In this document: positions 45,191 through 57,696 of the stretch, piece after piece
Layout of the letters: every line of letters starts with the position of its first letter
Numbering within the stretch: the stretch's first letter is position 1
Assembly: GCA_020310875.1 (NCBI GenBank)
Contig: CM035413.1
Location: forward strand, 165,980,806 to 166,044,805
DNA length: 64,000 nucleotides
Source of the DNA: Ceratopteris richardii
Taxonomy: Eukaryota; Streptophyta; Polypodiopsida; Polypodiales; Pteridaceae
Reading direction: 5' to 3'
The notes under the pieces: model-generated
The model's database searches: none
Told to the model about the DNA's origin: nothing
What the model saw: only the letters and a program-made list of their open reading frames with translations
Position numbers and translations under genes: made by a program

Positions 45191-46522
45191 AGAAAGGTTC
45201 TGAAGAGCAGAAAAGGTTTCTCAGAAGTAGAAATGAAAGTAAAGATACAAAATAATTTGAAAAACTTTCACAAGAAAGGTGAAAGCTAAGATGATCAACA
45301 ACAAAGAGTTGTTGGGAGTGATGGTTGGATGCACTCAGAAGATCAAGTTGGTGCTGCTAGACCTGCTTCACACCTGCCCTCCTTTGACTCCAGATATGCT
45401 TAGTAGACTCCTTGAGCTTCCAAATGATACCAAGAAACCATATATGTGCTTTTCAAATGTTATGAGTAATGATCAAATCAAGACAGACTACTTGTGACTT
45501 CAAAATCCTGAAAAACTTGCTATTTTGGTATTGACACCTGCTCAGTGTTATGCTCAGTGTGACCAGTGTAGTTACAATTAGCAAAATTCCTTCTAGAAAT
45601 ATTCTATTAGCTTAGTAAGCTTCCATTTGCAAGTGGAATGAAAGGAAATGATAATCTACACTCAGAGAAATCACTTTAGCAAAATAAGGTGTACCCCCGA
45701 TTTTTTAGGAGACTTACAGTCACAGACCAGTGAGCACCCCGACTGAGCTTTCTCTGTGATGGTTGATCCAATGGTCTTGAAACTTTGTAGGTGTATAGTA
45801 GACTTTGAGTTAAATCCAATGCACTTTGAATCATCCAATTTGGTTCAGTAGATCTTGAGATATGCCTTGTTGAAGTTGACAGAGTTGAAGAGTACACTCA
45901 GAGAATAACAGAGATGATCAATATGAGTATATGTATTAAATCTATTGATTGTACATTCCCATTGGCATGATATGTAATTCCCAATGGTACTCAGAGGTGT
46001 AGGCTATAGTGTAGCTCACACACACTCAATGATAGATGGATTAGCCTTGGGATATGAACGGATGTATCCGCGACTTTTTTACTAGCCATTTTATAGGAGT
46101 TAAGTAAGAGTTTGAATTTTGAATTCAAGTTTTGGCTCCCTTCAATCTAGCATCTAAATATAAGGAGATATTCCCTCAATCAAACCATCTACTTTTCCAC
46201 GACTTATACTAGTAGGTATGATTACATGAGTGGTAAAGTCATATAGACTTTTACATGAGATAAATGGTAATAATCAATAAGCATTGGTTCCTATGATCAT
46301 TGTTCCATGTAGATATATCCTTCAAAGATTCCAAGCTAAACCTTCAAGATCCAAGTTTTATGTGAAGTCTTCAAGGTTGATATCCAAACCAAGTGTTAAG
46401 GCTTGAATTACACCAACAAGAGCGTCAAGAAACGTTTCGAAGTAATTCTCAAGGGTAAAGGTTTGTAAAAGGTAAGACCTTTTAACATTACACTCACCGA
46501 AAGTAACAGAAACAAGAAGATT

Positions 46523-49500
46523 ATGGCAGATCATATCTCTATTGACAAATTGGATAGAGATAATTATCCCGCATAGGTAATGCGCATGGAAGCCTTACTT
46601 ATGAGTAAGGACTTAATGATATATGTGACAAGAGAAGAAAAGAAGCCAACTTTTGAAGACGACAGTCAACCAAAGAAAGAAGAGTTAGAAGCCTTGAAGC
46701 TGTGGCAGAAGAAAGATGCAACGGCAAGAGCTTATATCTACAATACCATTACAGATCATTTACTACCACACATTAGAGGTTTGGAGAAAGCGGAAGACAT
46801 ATGGAGTGCATTGGAAGATCGTTTCCAAAATACGACGAAAGCTAGGAAGGCTAGCTTATGGTCAGAGTTTAAAGCAAAGTCAAAGCATTAGTGATTATGT
46901 CACTAAGATGAAAGACTTGGCGGATAGTCTTGGATCTATTGATGAAGATATCGAAGATCACAGGTTGATAGCACAAGTGCTTGCAGGACTGAGAGGAGAT
47001 GAAAGGTGGAAACCTTTCGTACTCTCAACTGAACTTTCTTTAAATCATTTTGTACCAGATTTAAATCAGTTGCTTGGACTAATGTTAACGTTTGAGCAAG
47101 ATTTGAAGACAGACGGAGATAAAGGACATAGTTCGGCTATGTATGCAAAGAATAAGAAGAAAGGTGAAAAAGGTAAAGAAAAAGATGAAGAAGAGATGAC
47201 TACTCAAGCAAATTATGCAAGAGGAAGAGGTAATGCCAGAAGTAAAAGTAGAGGTAAAGGAAGAGGTAATCAGACTAACAACAAGAAGTCTTGTTGGATT
47301 TGTGGATTAAGTAATCATTTGGCTCATGATTGCTGGCATAATTCTCAAGGATCAAATCAGAATCAGAACAATAACAGTAGAGGCAGAAGCGGAAGATATC
47401 AAAGAGGAAGACAAAGCCAAAGAGGCGGATATGGTAGAGGTGGAGCAAGAAGTTGGGGATAGAATCAGTCTCACAACACTACCTACTACAACTATGCAAA
47501 TGATACAGAGAATGACAGTCATACAACGTTGATGATGAACTCGATAAGTATGTTAGAGAATGAAGACCTCAAGGTATTCTATATTGACTCTGGTTGTTCA
47601 AATCATTTGTCAGGAAATATAGAATTGTTATCAGAACTTGAAGGAGGTATTTCAAATCATACAGTACAAACAGGTGATAACACAAAACATAATGTAAGGT
47701 CAATTGGAAAAGTAAAGTGTAAGAATGGAGCTAACCTACTAACAAATGTTTTGTATGTTCCAACAATTCCGAAGAATCTGATTAGTGTGGGACAGATAGT
47801 AGAAAAAGGTTTTCATGTCAGATTTACAAATGAAGGAGTATTTGTTGAAGATACAGAGAATGGATACAATCAGATTGTCCATGGTAAAAAGGAAGGTAGA
47901 CTTTTTACTCTTAAAGTACAAGGGAATGTTGGTCAAGCCTTGATCACACATGGTGATGAGGTATTCACAGAGTTAGACCTCTGGCATAAGAGGTTAGGAC
48001 ATTTTAATGAAACAAGAATCAAAACTATGGTGGAGAAACAATCCGTGAGAGGATTACCAAATATGAAGAATCAACATATGATTCACAAATGTGAAGCCTG
48101 TCAGATGGGAAAAGCCCACAGGTTACCATTTCAGAAGAAAGGGTATAAACACGATGATGTGTTAAAACTTATACATACAGATGTATGGGGACCAACAAAA
48201 GAAGGATCTATCAACGGCTCAAGGTATTATGTTCTTTTTATTGATGATGCAACAAGATGGATAACTCTTTATGTTTTGAAAGAGAAATCAGAAGTATTTG
48301 AAGCTTTCAGGCATTTTCATGCATATGCTGAAAGACTTACAAGACAGAAACTCAAAAGACTAAGGTTTGATGGAGGAGGAGAATATTTTTCTCGAGAGTT
48401 CAATGATTATCTGTGGAATGCAGGTATCAAAAGACAAATAACTTGCAAGTATACACTGCAACAAAATGGAGTAGCAGAAAGAAGAAATCGAACTCTAGTT
48501 GAGTTTGCAAGAGCAATGCTAAAGGAGAAGAATTGTCCAAATTATCTTTGGGCTGAGGCTGTAAATACAGCTACATATATGGTAAATAGATTACCATGTA
48601 CAGTTTTAAATGGGATGACCCCTTATGAAGATTGGTGGGGCAAGAAACCAACACTTGATCATTGTAAAGTGTTTGGATCAGTTGCTTATGCTTATGTACC
48701 ACAACTGAGACATAAGCTTGAACCAAAAGCTAAAAAATACGTGTTCATCGGATATGATGAAAAACAGATGGGTTATAGGTTATGGACTCCTTTAACCAAA
48801 TAGTTTACTGTTTCCAGAGATGTAACATTTGATGAAGGAAAAGGCTGGTATACAGACATAGAGTATAATGAAGAAACAATTAAAGAAGAGATAAGAAGGA
48901 AAGAAAAAGGAAAATCACATATGCAGGTGAATGAAGATGAAGATCATATGCAGGAAAGTACATCCAGGATCGGATCAAGTATGAGAAACAAAGATGGACC
49001 GAGATTTGATGAAGATGTGTATTCAGATACACATGAAGAATATGAGCTAAGAAGGTCAAATAGAGTAAGGAAACAACCAACAAGGTTTTCCTATGACACT
49101 TCTTATTTGACTCAGAAAAACTATGCTTACTTAGTAAAGGAAGATGAAGAACCTCAGAATTACGGTGAAGCAAAAGGTAAGAAACAATGGGAAGAAGCAA
49201 TGAAGGAGGAATTCAATGCTCTTGAAGAGAACAAGACTTGGTATCTTGTTCCAAAACCAAATGGTAAGAAAGTGATTGGAAATAAATGGGTTTACAAAGT
49301 TGAGAAACTTGCAGGTGGAAGGATAGCCAGATACAAAGCTAGACTGGTGGTCAAAGGCTATGCTCAGATGCATGGCATAGATTATGATGAAATGTTTAGT
49401 CCGGTGGCAAAGATGTCAACCATAAGGACATTGATTGCTATAGCAGCATCAAAAGGATGGAAGCTAAGACAGCTGGATATAAAGAATGCATTTTTAAATG

Positions 49501-50681
49501 GATATATATCAGATGAAGTCTACATGGAACAACCTGAAGGGTTTGTAAGTTCTAGTTACCCAGATCATGTTTGCAGATTAAGAAGAGCTCTCTATGGATT
49601 GAAGCAAGCTCCAAGAGCTTGGAATTACAGACTTGTGAAGTATTTCAATGACCTTGGATACCAAAGCTCAAAGGCTGATGCAAGTCTACTCATTAAGAGA
49701 ACAGATGAAGGTATGATTTACATTTGTATTTATGTAGATGACATAATAATCACAGGAACCTCAGATGACGGAATCAAGGAGGTAAAAAGATTACTTGAAA
49801 AAGAGTTCAAGATCAGTGACCTAGGAAAGTTATCATACTTTCTTGGAATGGAAGTCACATATACAGATCATGGTGTATATGTTTCGCAAGAAAAGTATCT
49901 CCTAAACTTACTGAAGAAGTTTAACATGGAGAATTGCAGAGAAGCTTCAACACCGCTTGAAGTAAATCATAAACTCAGCAAATATGGTGGTGGAGAGTTT
50001 AAAGATATGAGGAAGTATCAGTCGTTAGTGGGAAGCTTAATTTATGCTACACTAACAAGACCGGATCTCAGTTATCCAGTGGGAGTTCTCTCACAATTCA
50101 TGCATTGTCTGAAGGATCAACATTGGGTTGCAGGACAAAGAGTTCTTAGATATATCAAAAGAACTATAAAAGAAGGATTATATTATCCTTTTACATCAGA
50201 TATAAAGCTGAGAGCATACAGTGACTCAGACTGGGCAGGAAGTCAAGATGACAGAAGGTCAACACATGGGTATATGATATACCTAGGAGACAAGCTTGTA
50301 AGCTGGTGTTCAAAGAAGCAACACATAGTGGCTTTATCGTCAACAGAAGCAGAATATAAAGGACTTGTGGAAGCAGCTAAAGAAGTGATATGGATGCAGA
50401 CCTTGTTCAAAAGTATGGGCATTGATCAAGGTATACCTATCATACATGGAGATAATATGAATTCGTTGTATCTTGCAGCAAATCCAGTATTTCATGCAAG
50501 AACAAAACACATAGAGATTCAATATCATTTCCTAAGGGAAAAGGTAATGGAAAAAGAGATTGACATAGTATACACATCTACAAAGGATCAAATAGCAGAT
50601 ATTCTGACAAAGAGCTTAGATGGAGTAAAGACAAGCAGATTCAAAGAAATGGCAGGTATAAAAGAAAAGAAGAATATATGA
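46523..50681 (+). pseudogene. Co5 gag-pol polyprotein (three stops, one frameshift)
   Basis: Gag begins at ATG 46523 (MADHISIDKLDRDNYPA). Zinc knuckle CWICGLSNHLAHDC at 47292-47333; protease FYIDSGCSNH near 47577-47606; GAG-pre-integrase LWHKRLGHFN near 47980; integrase HTDVWGP near 48175 and QQNGVAERRNRT near 48460; RT with LDIKNAFLNG near 49475 and YVDD at 49731-49742; RNase H with DSDWAGS near 50224 and SSTEAEYKG near 50338; stop TGA at 50679-50681. Lesions: TAG at 46574-46576 (Trp in Co6), frameshift near 46875, TAG at 47460-47462 and TAG at 48801-48803. RT and RNase H form one open stretch of 586 codons from 48921. Confidence 0.93.
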
Positions 50682-50707
50682 AAGATCAGAGAATGCAAAT
50701 TAGTGAC

Positions 50708-50718
50708 TGAGGGGGAGC
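50708..50718 (+). other. Co5 polypurine tract
   Basis: GAGGGGGAGC immediately before the 3' LTR start; the plus-strand primer site. Confidence 0.85.
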
Positions 50719-51871
50719 TGTTGAAGAGTCACTCACAAATTTGACATATAGACATACATAAAGACGAAGAAAGACAAAGAGAAGCAGAAACAAAGCATTC
50801 AGAAAAATCAAGCCTTAGTGAAGGGACAAATTCACGATTGTAATATAATATTATAGAAACTTCCAGAAATACGAGTTTTGAATCTCGGAACAAAATGTAT
50901 ATATATGAGAGAAAGGAAGAAGAAGAGAGAGGAGTGAGAGCACATAGAACCGGAATAGAATAGCGCATATAGAAACTGAGAATAGTGATATAGAAGACAC
51001 CGGAGATTGCATATGTAGAGATGAATAATAGAACTTGAACTGTCGGGTATTCATCTAAGAGAGATAGTAAGGAATAACTACTCAGAGTAGGAGAGTTTTC
51101 CATAGCTATGAGCAAAGTGAGGCCAAGCTATTTTGTACACATCTTCTCTAATAGAAAACACATGTTCATGTGGAAGCTTGAGTGCATTCTTCGTATGTGA
51201 AGAAATCTGAGTGATTTCATGTTACTGTGAAAAGTTAGTTAACAATTACAATTTTCTCAGTAAATGTTTTTCCGATACATCTACAAGGTAGATCTCGTAA
51301 CATAGTGTAAAGTTTTTCATGAGAGATAGCTCATCTTGAAGCCAGTAGTCTCAACTATAAGTTGATCAAAAGACTTCTGTGAAACGGGACAAGTACATAG
51401 TATTGTGTCTGACCGTAAAGGACATCCAGAACTGGTGAAGTTTTTCCTTAAACTTCAGAAAGAGTTCATTTACTAAAGGAAGCTCAGGTATTACTTCCTT
51501 AATTCATCAACAATCATTTGAAGTAACTACAAACAGAATTGTAGTTGATTCCGATAAGATTCCGGTAACATTTCAGTGACATTCGGGTGACAGTCCGGTG
51601 AAGTTCCGGTGACATTTCGGTGAGTTCAAAACACAGTTGTAAAGTTTTTCAGTTTCAAAAAGTTTGCATGATGATTATAAAGGTGTTCTAATATCACTCT
51701 AGCTTAGTTCTTGTGGCTTTGGTGAATTCCGCAATTGAGCTTTAGTTAGTTAAGCTCACTCACTGCGTCAACAAGTAGTACAAGAGCTCAACAGTTGATG
51801 ATGGTTTGTTAGAGCTTAACAAGTGACAATTTTCCGCAGCTTAGTGTTAAGCTTTTGTCACGAAATCAACA
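50719..51871 (+). repeat. Co5 3' LTR
   Basis: 1153 bp, TG to CA, followed by the AATGT target duplication. It carries the same TTCCGGTGACA-type repeat cluster at about 51549-51624 and an extra GTGAAACGGGACAAGTAC segment near 51380. Confidence 0.95.
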
Positions 51872-51876
51872 AATGT

Positions 51877-53218
51877 GCAGACAAGAGACCTTGGGATCAA
51901 GACCTGGGCCAAATAGACTGACCTAGGCAAAATGAAAATCATACTCCTACTGAACCACAAAAAGGGAGGATATTACACACTTCTCCAAACCTTTTTGAAA
52001 GGGAAGCAGAGGGAATACCTGATTTTCCCATTAGAAGGAGACAATAGTGGAAAAACCATGGAAGAATGCTTAGGCCTTATGAAGTAGCTAAATGCATGAA
52101 AAATCAATATGAAGGGTATTCAGATCCTCATGCTCATGCTGCAAAATTCAGACAATTGATTAGGGCAGAAGAAGTAGAGGATTACAAAGTGCAATTTGAA
52201 GCATTTGGTCTAACCCTAACTGGATCTACATTATCTTGGTTCATTCCATTAAGAAAGGAAATGTACCCAGAGATGGAATCATTCCTTGAAGCCTTTATAG
52301 GAGAATTCTCCAAAACTGAAATCAAACATAGTACAACTACACTGATACATAGCTTCAAACAACAATTGCGGAGAGAACCATCTGGTCCAACAGTTTCCAT
52401 ATCACAAACCTCAACATCTGCAAGAGAGGAAAATACTCAAATATTGTACCTTAGAGAAAAAGTGGACAAACCATACTAAAGAGGAATGCTTTTACAATAG
52501 ACAACCCCTCAGAGAAAGAGAATATAGGAATCAACACAATACACAAAGAGAATCTGGATTTTCTGAACAACCAAGACCTGTATTGGGGCAACAACCACCA
52601 TTACCTACAAATGTAGTACTAGTAAAATATACACCTGTAGAGGAGGAAAGTCCAAGAACCAGATCATCGTACACGGAGGATTATCATTTGTGTGATGGAT
52701 ATCAGGAAGATTGGGAGGGATATGAACAGAGAGAACCAGAACTTCAAGCCTTAGATTTGGGAAACGGAAGAATAAAAATGGACACAACCACGTTCATGTA
52801 CATAACTAATAATTACATGTCCAACCAGAAATCCCAATTCAAAGGAGGCCAGAAGATAACATGTTATAGATGTGGGGGAGAACGCTTCATTAGAGATTGT
52901 CCACAACCTCCAACACTAAGAATAGAAGGAGCTTATTGTAAGGATTGTGGCAGGGAGCATTTGATAAGATATTGTCCAAGAAACCCTCAAAAACAACAAA
53001 ACACATCTAGTAACATACCATTAAAATCAGTTAACATAATGGAACAAGAAGAATTGAGTGATAATGGACAAGTGGCATTAAATGCCATAACAAGAGCTCA
53101 AGCTAAGCAACAAAGCATCAAAACAGAGACACACATAGGAAAACAAGAGAAATTTATTTACAAAAGAGAAGAAAAACAGACAAAAAGGGAGATGGGAAAA
53201 AAAGATGAGAGCAGGTAA
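51877..53218 (+). pseudogene. Gy2 gag, main part with two zinc knuckles
   Basis: After the Co5 target duplication the gag frame resumes (ADKRPWDQDLGQ), with a TGA near 51920. The capsid-like core is open from 52066 (MLRPYEVAKCMKNQYEGYSD, FEAFGLTLTGSTLSWF), which resembles the plant retrotransposon gag domain. A frameshift near 52478 leads to the stretch 52583-53218, which has two CCHC-type knuckles, CYRCGGERFIRDC (about 52862-52900) and CKDCGREHLIRYC (about 52937-52975), and a basic Lys/Glu-rich tail. The first knuckle has R-F in place of the usual G-H, so its His is missing. Confidence 0.82.
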
Positions 53219-53700
53219 AAACCTAACCCTAGAAGAGGAAATTGTAGGTGACTCAAACAATAGTCAACAACAAAATACACAGACACAAGGTGGGGTGAAA
53301 AATTCAAAATGTTTGGAGACTCTAATAGACGCCTATAAAGGTAGAATTCAAGATGGACCAAATCCTATAGATCATGTGTTAGTTTATCCAACGCCGGAAA
53401 TAGAGGATGAAAGAATGCAGAGGTGTAAACAAATCATACGGGAAGCACAAAACAAGTTTGAAGAGATAGACAATCATAAAAAACGATTGAAGAGTCAGAT
53501 GCAATAAAAACCAGGGAACATTTAGTTCAGGAAGAAAACTCAGGAAAGGAAGAAAAACAAATAACCTTCCAAATCAATTTAGACAAACACTGTACAATTC
53601 TATATCAAACCACAATGGAAGAGTTAGTAAAACAAAATCCTCATTTACAACATAATATGAAGAATTGGGAAACAAAGTCACATTGCCTAGTTTCACACGT
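53205..53700 (+). pseudogene. Gy2 gag-protease linker
   Basis: A stretch overlapping the zinc-knuckle frame (53205-53507) encodes charged sequence (ETLIDAYKGRIQDGPNPIDH, RCKQIIREAQNKFEEIDNHK) without a recognised motif. Stops follow at 53505 and 53704. Placed in Gy2 by position and codon use. Confidence 0.6.
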
Positions 53701-53716
53701 ACAGTAAACAAAAGAA

Positions 53717-54257
53717 TTGTTGTACATACCTATTGATAAGATAGGAGGATACTATGAGGGAGAAGAAGGGAACTCAACTTTGAGAATACAATTTGGTAAT
53801 AATCACCCCAAGGCAATATTAGATAGTGGATCTAGAGTAGCAATAATGACTAAACAAACTTGGGAGAAATGGGGAGGAAATGAGCTGATACCTACCAAAA
53901 TGAGATTACAACTCGCAGATGGACACATAGAGACACCTCTAGGAATTTGGGAGAAAGTCATTGTGGAAATATGTGGAATAGAGATAGAGCATACTTTTGC
54001 CATAGTTGAATTTCCACAACCTACCTCCTATGAAATCATCCTAGGCAGGCCATTTATGAGACAAATGCAAATTTGTGCAAGATTGGGGTAGAGATTGCCT
54101 ATATCTCCAAAGCCAAGGAAGAGTAACTAAAGTAAATTTAAGAAATGGGCAGTATTGTGTTATGTCCCCCCAGGAATGGTTTAAAGTTCATCAAAATCAA
54201 GAATCAAGTGAAGAATTTGGAAGCGAGGATCAGAATGAAAAAGAATTATCAATTTAG
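53717..54257 (+). pseudogene. Gy2 aspartic protease
   Basis: The stretch 53717-54091 encodes a retropepsin-like protease: active site ILDSGSRVAIM near 53816-53848, then LQLADGHIETPLG near 53907 and the closing IILGRPFMRQ near 54037-54066. It releases gag and pol products. A frame change near 54080 leads into a short stretch to 54257. Position before RT is the standard gypsy order, in contrast with the protease-like region after integrase in Gy1. Confidence 0.85.
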
Positions 54258-54790
54258 AAGTGTAATGTGATAAGGAATCAGGTACATAAAAAGAAAGTTA
54301 CTAAGGAAAGAGGATTGTCGAGAAGAAAGGAAGTTACAAGATGAAAATTACATTCCATAGAAGTTTGATGATGAAGAATTTGAGCCTTATGGATGGAATC
54401 AGATTTTTTCTACAATGGATTTGGCCAATGATGAATATGTGGGAGTCAAATTTCAAGATGAAGAAGGGTATGATATTTTTCGTATAGGAGTAAAAATGAT
54501 AAGAGTGTCAAAATCAGAGGAGAATTTGAAGGAAAAGGTACTCTTAAATACTAGCAAAACACAATTTTTAGAAGAAGTGGAGGCTCAAGATGCTATAAAA
54601 GACAAAATCTCAAGGACTTATAGAAAATGTGTACACAAAGAGATGGAAGAAGAAAAAAAAACTTGAAGTGAATAAAAAGATTAAGGAAGAGGAGCAACAG
54701 TTTGATGTACCTTCAAGTTTCAAGACTTATGAAGTAGAAGACAGATTACTTTTAAAAATGAAACCAAAAAGGGATAAGAAAAAGGGGGAA
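54258..54790 (+). pseudogene. Gy2 protease-RT linker
   Basis: Lys/Glu-rich sequence in changing frames (54415-54666, then the start of the frame from 54629) without a recognised domain. It leads directly to the RT, which corresponds to the left edge of Gy1. Confidence 0.55.
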
Positions 54791-56305
54791 TCATATGATA
54801 ATGAGGAACAGACTAAGAAGATGGTGATTACTCAGGAGGAGGGGGAAGCTAGGCACATTGTCATAGCTGATGACATGTCAACTCAAGAAGAGGAAACATT
54901 GATAAATCTGGCCAAAACTTATAGGGATGTGTTTGCCTACAGTTATAAAGATTTGAAAGGAATTGATCCTAAAATTTGTGAACATAAAATCCCTATTACT
55001 CCTGATGCAAAACCTAGCAAACAAAGACACTATACATTTAATGACAAATACTCTGCTAAAATAAAGGAGGAGATTGACAAATTGTTGGCTTCCAATTTCA
55101 TTTATGAAATTGAGTACACTGAGTGGATATCTCCTATAGTTGTGGTACCTAAGAAGAATGGAAAACTCACGGTGTAATTTGAAAAAAGTTAATGTAGCAA
55201 CTATAAGAGATAGCTATCCATTACCAATAACTGACCATCTCTTAGAAAGGGTTGTAGGAAAGGAGGTCTATAGTTTTTTGGATGGTTTTTCAGGATATAA
55301 TCAAGTGCCTATAGCTTTGGAGAACCAATATAAGACTGCCTTTTCCACTGAGTGGGGAATATATGCATTCAGGGTTATGCCTTTTGGTTTACCCAATGCT
55401 CCAACAACCTTTCAAAGGTTGATGTGTCACATATTCAAAGAATTTCTTAGAAACATGATGGAAATTTATGTTGACGATCTTTGTACTTTTTCATTGAAAA
55501 GAAAAGATCATTTGAAAGATCTAGAGAATATATTCAACAAATGTAGAACTTACAGAGTATGTTTAAATCCTGAGAAATGTGTGTTCTTTGTGAGGCAGGG
55601 GAGAATGTTAGGTCACATAGTTTCCAGAAATGGAATTTCAATAGATGAGAGGAAAATTAAGGCCATAGTGGACCTACCAAAATCGACTAATGTAAAAGAA
55701 CTTCAAAATTTTATGGGACACTGTGGATATTATAGGAAATTTGTGCACAAGTTTGCAGATATTGCAAAACCTCTGTATGCATTAATTACAAAATTTGAGT
55801 GGACCCCAGAATGTGATCAAGCCTTCGAGACTTTAAAAACTTGTTTGGTGACAACACGTATTTTAAAACCCCACAGTGGAATCAATTTTTTCATTTTCAT
55901 GTTGATGCTTCAAATTTTTCCTTGGGATGTGTTTTGGCACAACCAATAGAAGGAAGCAAATTAGATTTTCCAATTCCTTATGCTAGTAGGCAGTTGAATT
56001 TAGCTGAAAGAAATTATACAACCACTGAAAAGGAAGGATTGGAAATGATATTTGCTGTAAAGAAGTACAGAAATTATCTTTTAGCCAACAAGTTTAAATT
56101 CTTTGTGGATCACCAAGCCTTGCTTTACTTGCTAAATAAACCATGTCACACTGGTAGGATAGTCAGATGGTTCCTACTATTAATGGAATTTGAGTTTGAG
56201 GTAGTAGTAAGACAAGGAAAGACTCATTTAAGAGCAGATCATTTATCTAGGATACAAACCAAAGAGCTAGACTCACCTTTAGATGATGACTTACCAGATG
56301 CATAA
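54791..56305 (+). pseudogene. Gy2 reverse transcriptase and RNase H (broken)
   Basis: It aligns with Gy1 15-1469. The first part runs to 55177 (KIPITPDAKPS, WISPIVVVPKKNGK). A short deletion near 55170 relative to Gy1 shifts the frame. The second stretch, 55140-55949, carries FLDGFSGYNQ, FGLPNAPTTFQRL and the catalytic YVDD at 55467-55478. A frameshift near 55865 leads to RNase H in 55841-56305 (HVDASNFSLG, TTEKEGLEM, DHQALLYLLNK, RADHLSR). Only two lesions, so it is better preserved than Gy1. It ends just before the missing integrase. Confidence 0.92.
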
Positions 56306-56342
56306 CTGTTCAAAATAGAAAGTATTCTTGATTGGGCATGAA

Positions 56343-56630
56343 CACTACAAGAAATAGGGGGACATAACGAGGCCCCCAAAATGAAAAAAATGGGATTCGT
56401 CGCTTATGCGACACTAGCATCGCATAAGCGATGGTGCTATTTTTGGATTTTTTTTTAACGAGCCTTCGACGCATAAGCGACGGTAAAAATATGCGTCGAA
56501 AATAGCGTCGCTAACTAGCGACATTATTTGTGATGTTGGAAAACTGACTGCGATGTTTTAGCATTGCATAAGCGACATCCTGAGCTCTAGAGCATCGCAT
56601 AAGCGACGCTCTGGAATGTTAAAAAAAAAT
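56343..56630 (+). mobile_element. CACTA (En/Spm)-like left end 2 with subterminal repeats
   Basis: CACTACAAGAAATAGGGGG at 56343 is a classical CACTA terminus. It is followed by many copies of a CGCATAAGCGAC-type word in both orientations (GTCGCTTATGCGAC, GCATCGCATAAGCGATG, CGACGCATAAGCGACG, ATTGCATAAGCGACA, GCATCGCATAAGCGACGC) within 250 bp. It cuts Gy2 exactly at its first base. It shares terminal and subterminal words with 41480-41740. The right end is not visible: simple sequence and then Co6 follow. Confidence 0.75.
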
Positions 56631-56689
56631 TTTGATTTCTCTCGGCACATTTGTACCGGGATTTGGACGCGAGAGAGCAAGAGAGCGAG

Positions 56690-57696
<1,007 letters not shown>

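Larger units (their letters stand above)
44044..51871 (+). mobile_element. Co5: full-length Ty1/copia element inserted in Gy2
   Basis: LTRs at 44044-45176 and 50719-51871 both begin TGTTGAAGA and end ATCAACA. Target duplications AATGT lie at 44039-44043 and 51872-51876. A primer binding site is at 45179-45190 and a polypurine tract at about 50708-50718. Gag-pol between them is almost complete, with three stops and one frameshift. Confidence 0.96.
43545..56342 (+). mobile_element. Gy2: Ty3/gypsy element, split by Co5 and truncated on the right
   Basis: Gag, zinc knuckles, protease, RT and RNase H lie on the plus strand at 43545-44043 and 51877-56342, in gypsy order. It is the same family as Gy1. 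At 56342 it stops where Gy1 continues into integrase (ATTGGGCAATAACACTGG in Gy1, ATTGGGCATGAACACTAC here), because a CACTA-like end begins at 56343. Neither LTR was found. Several frame breaks show it is dead. Confidence 0.88.
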
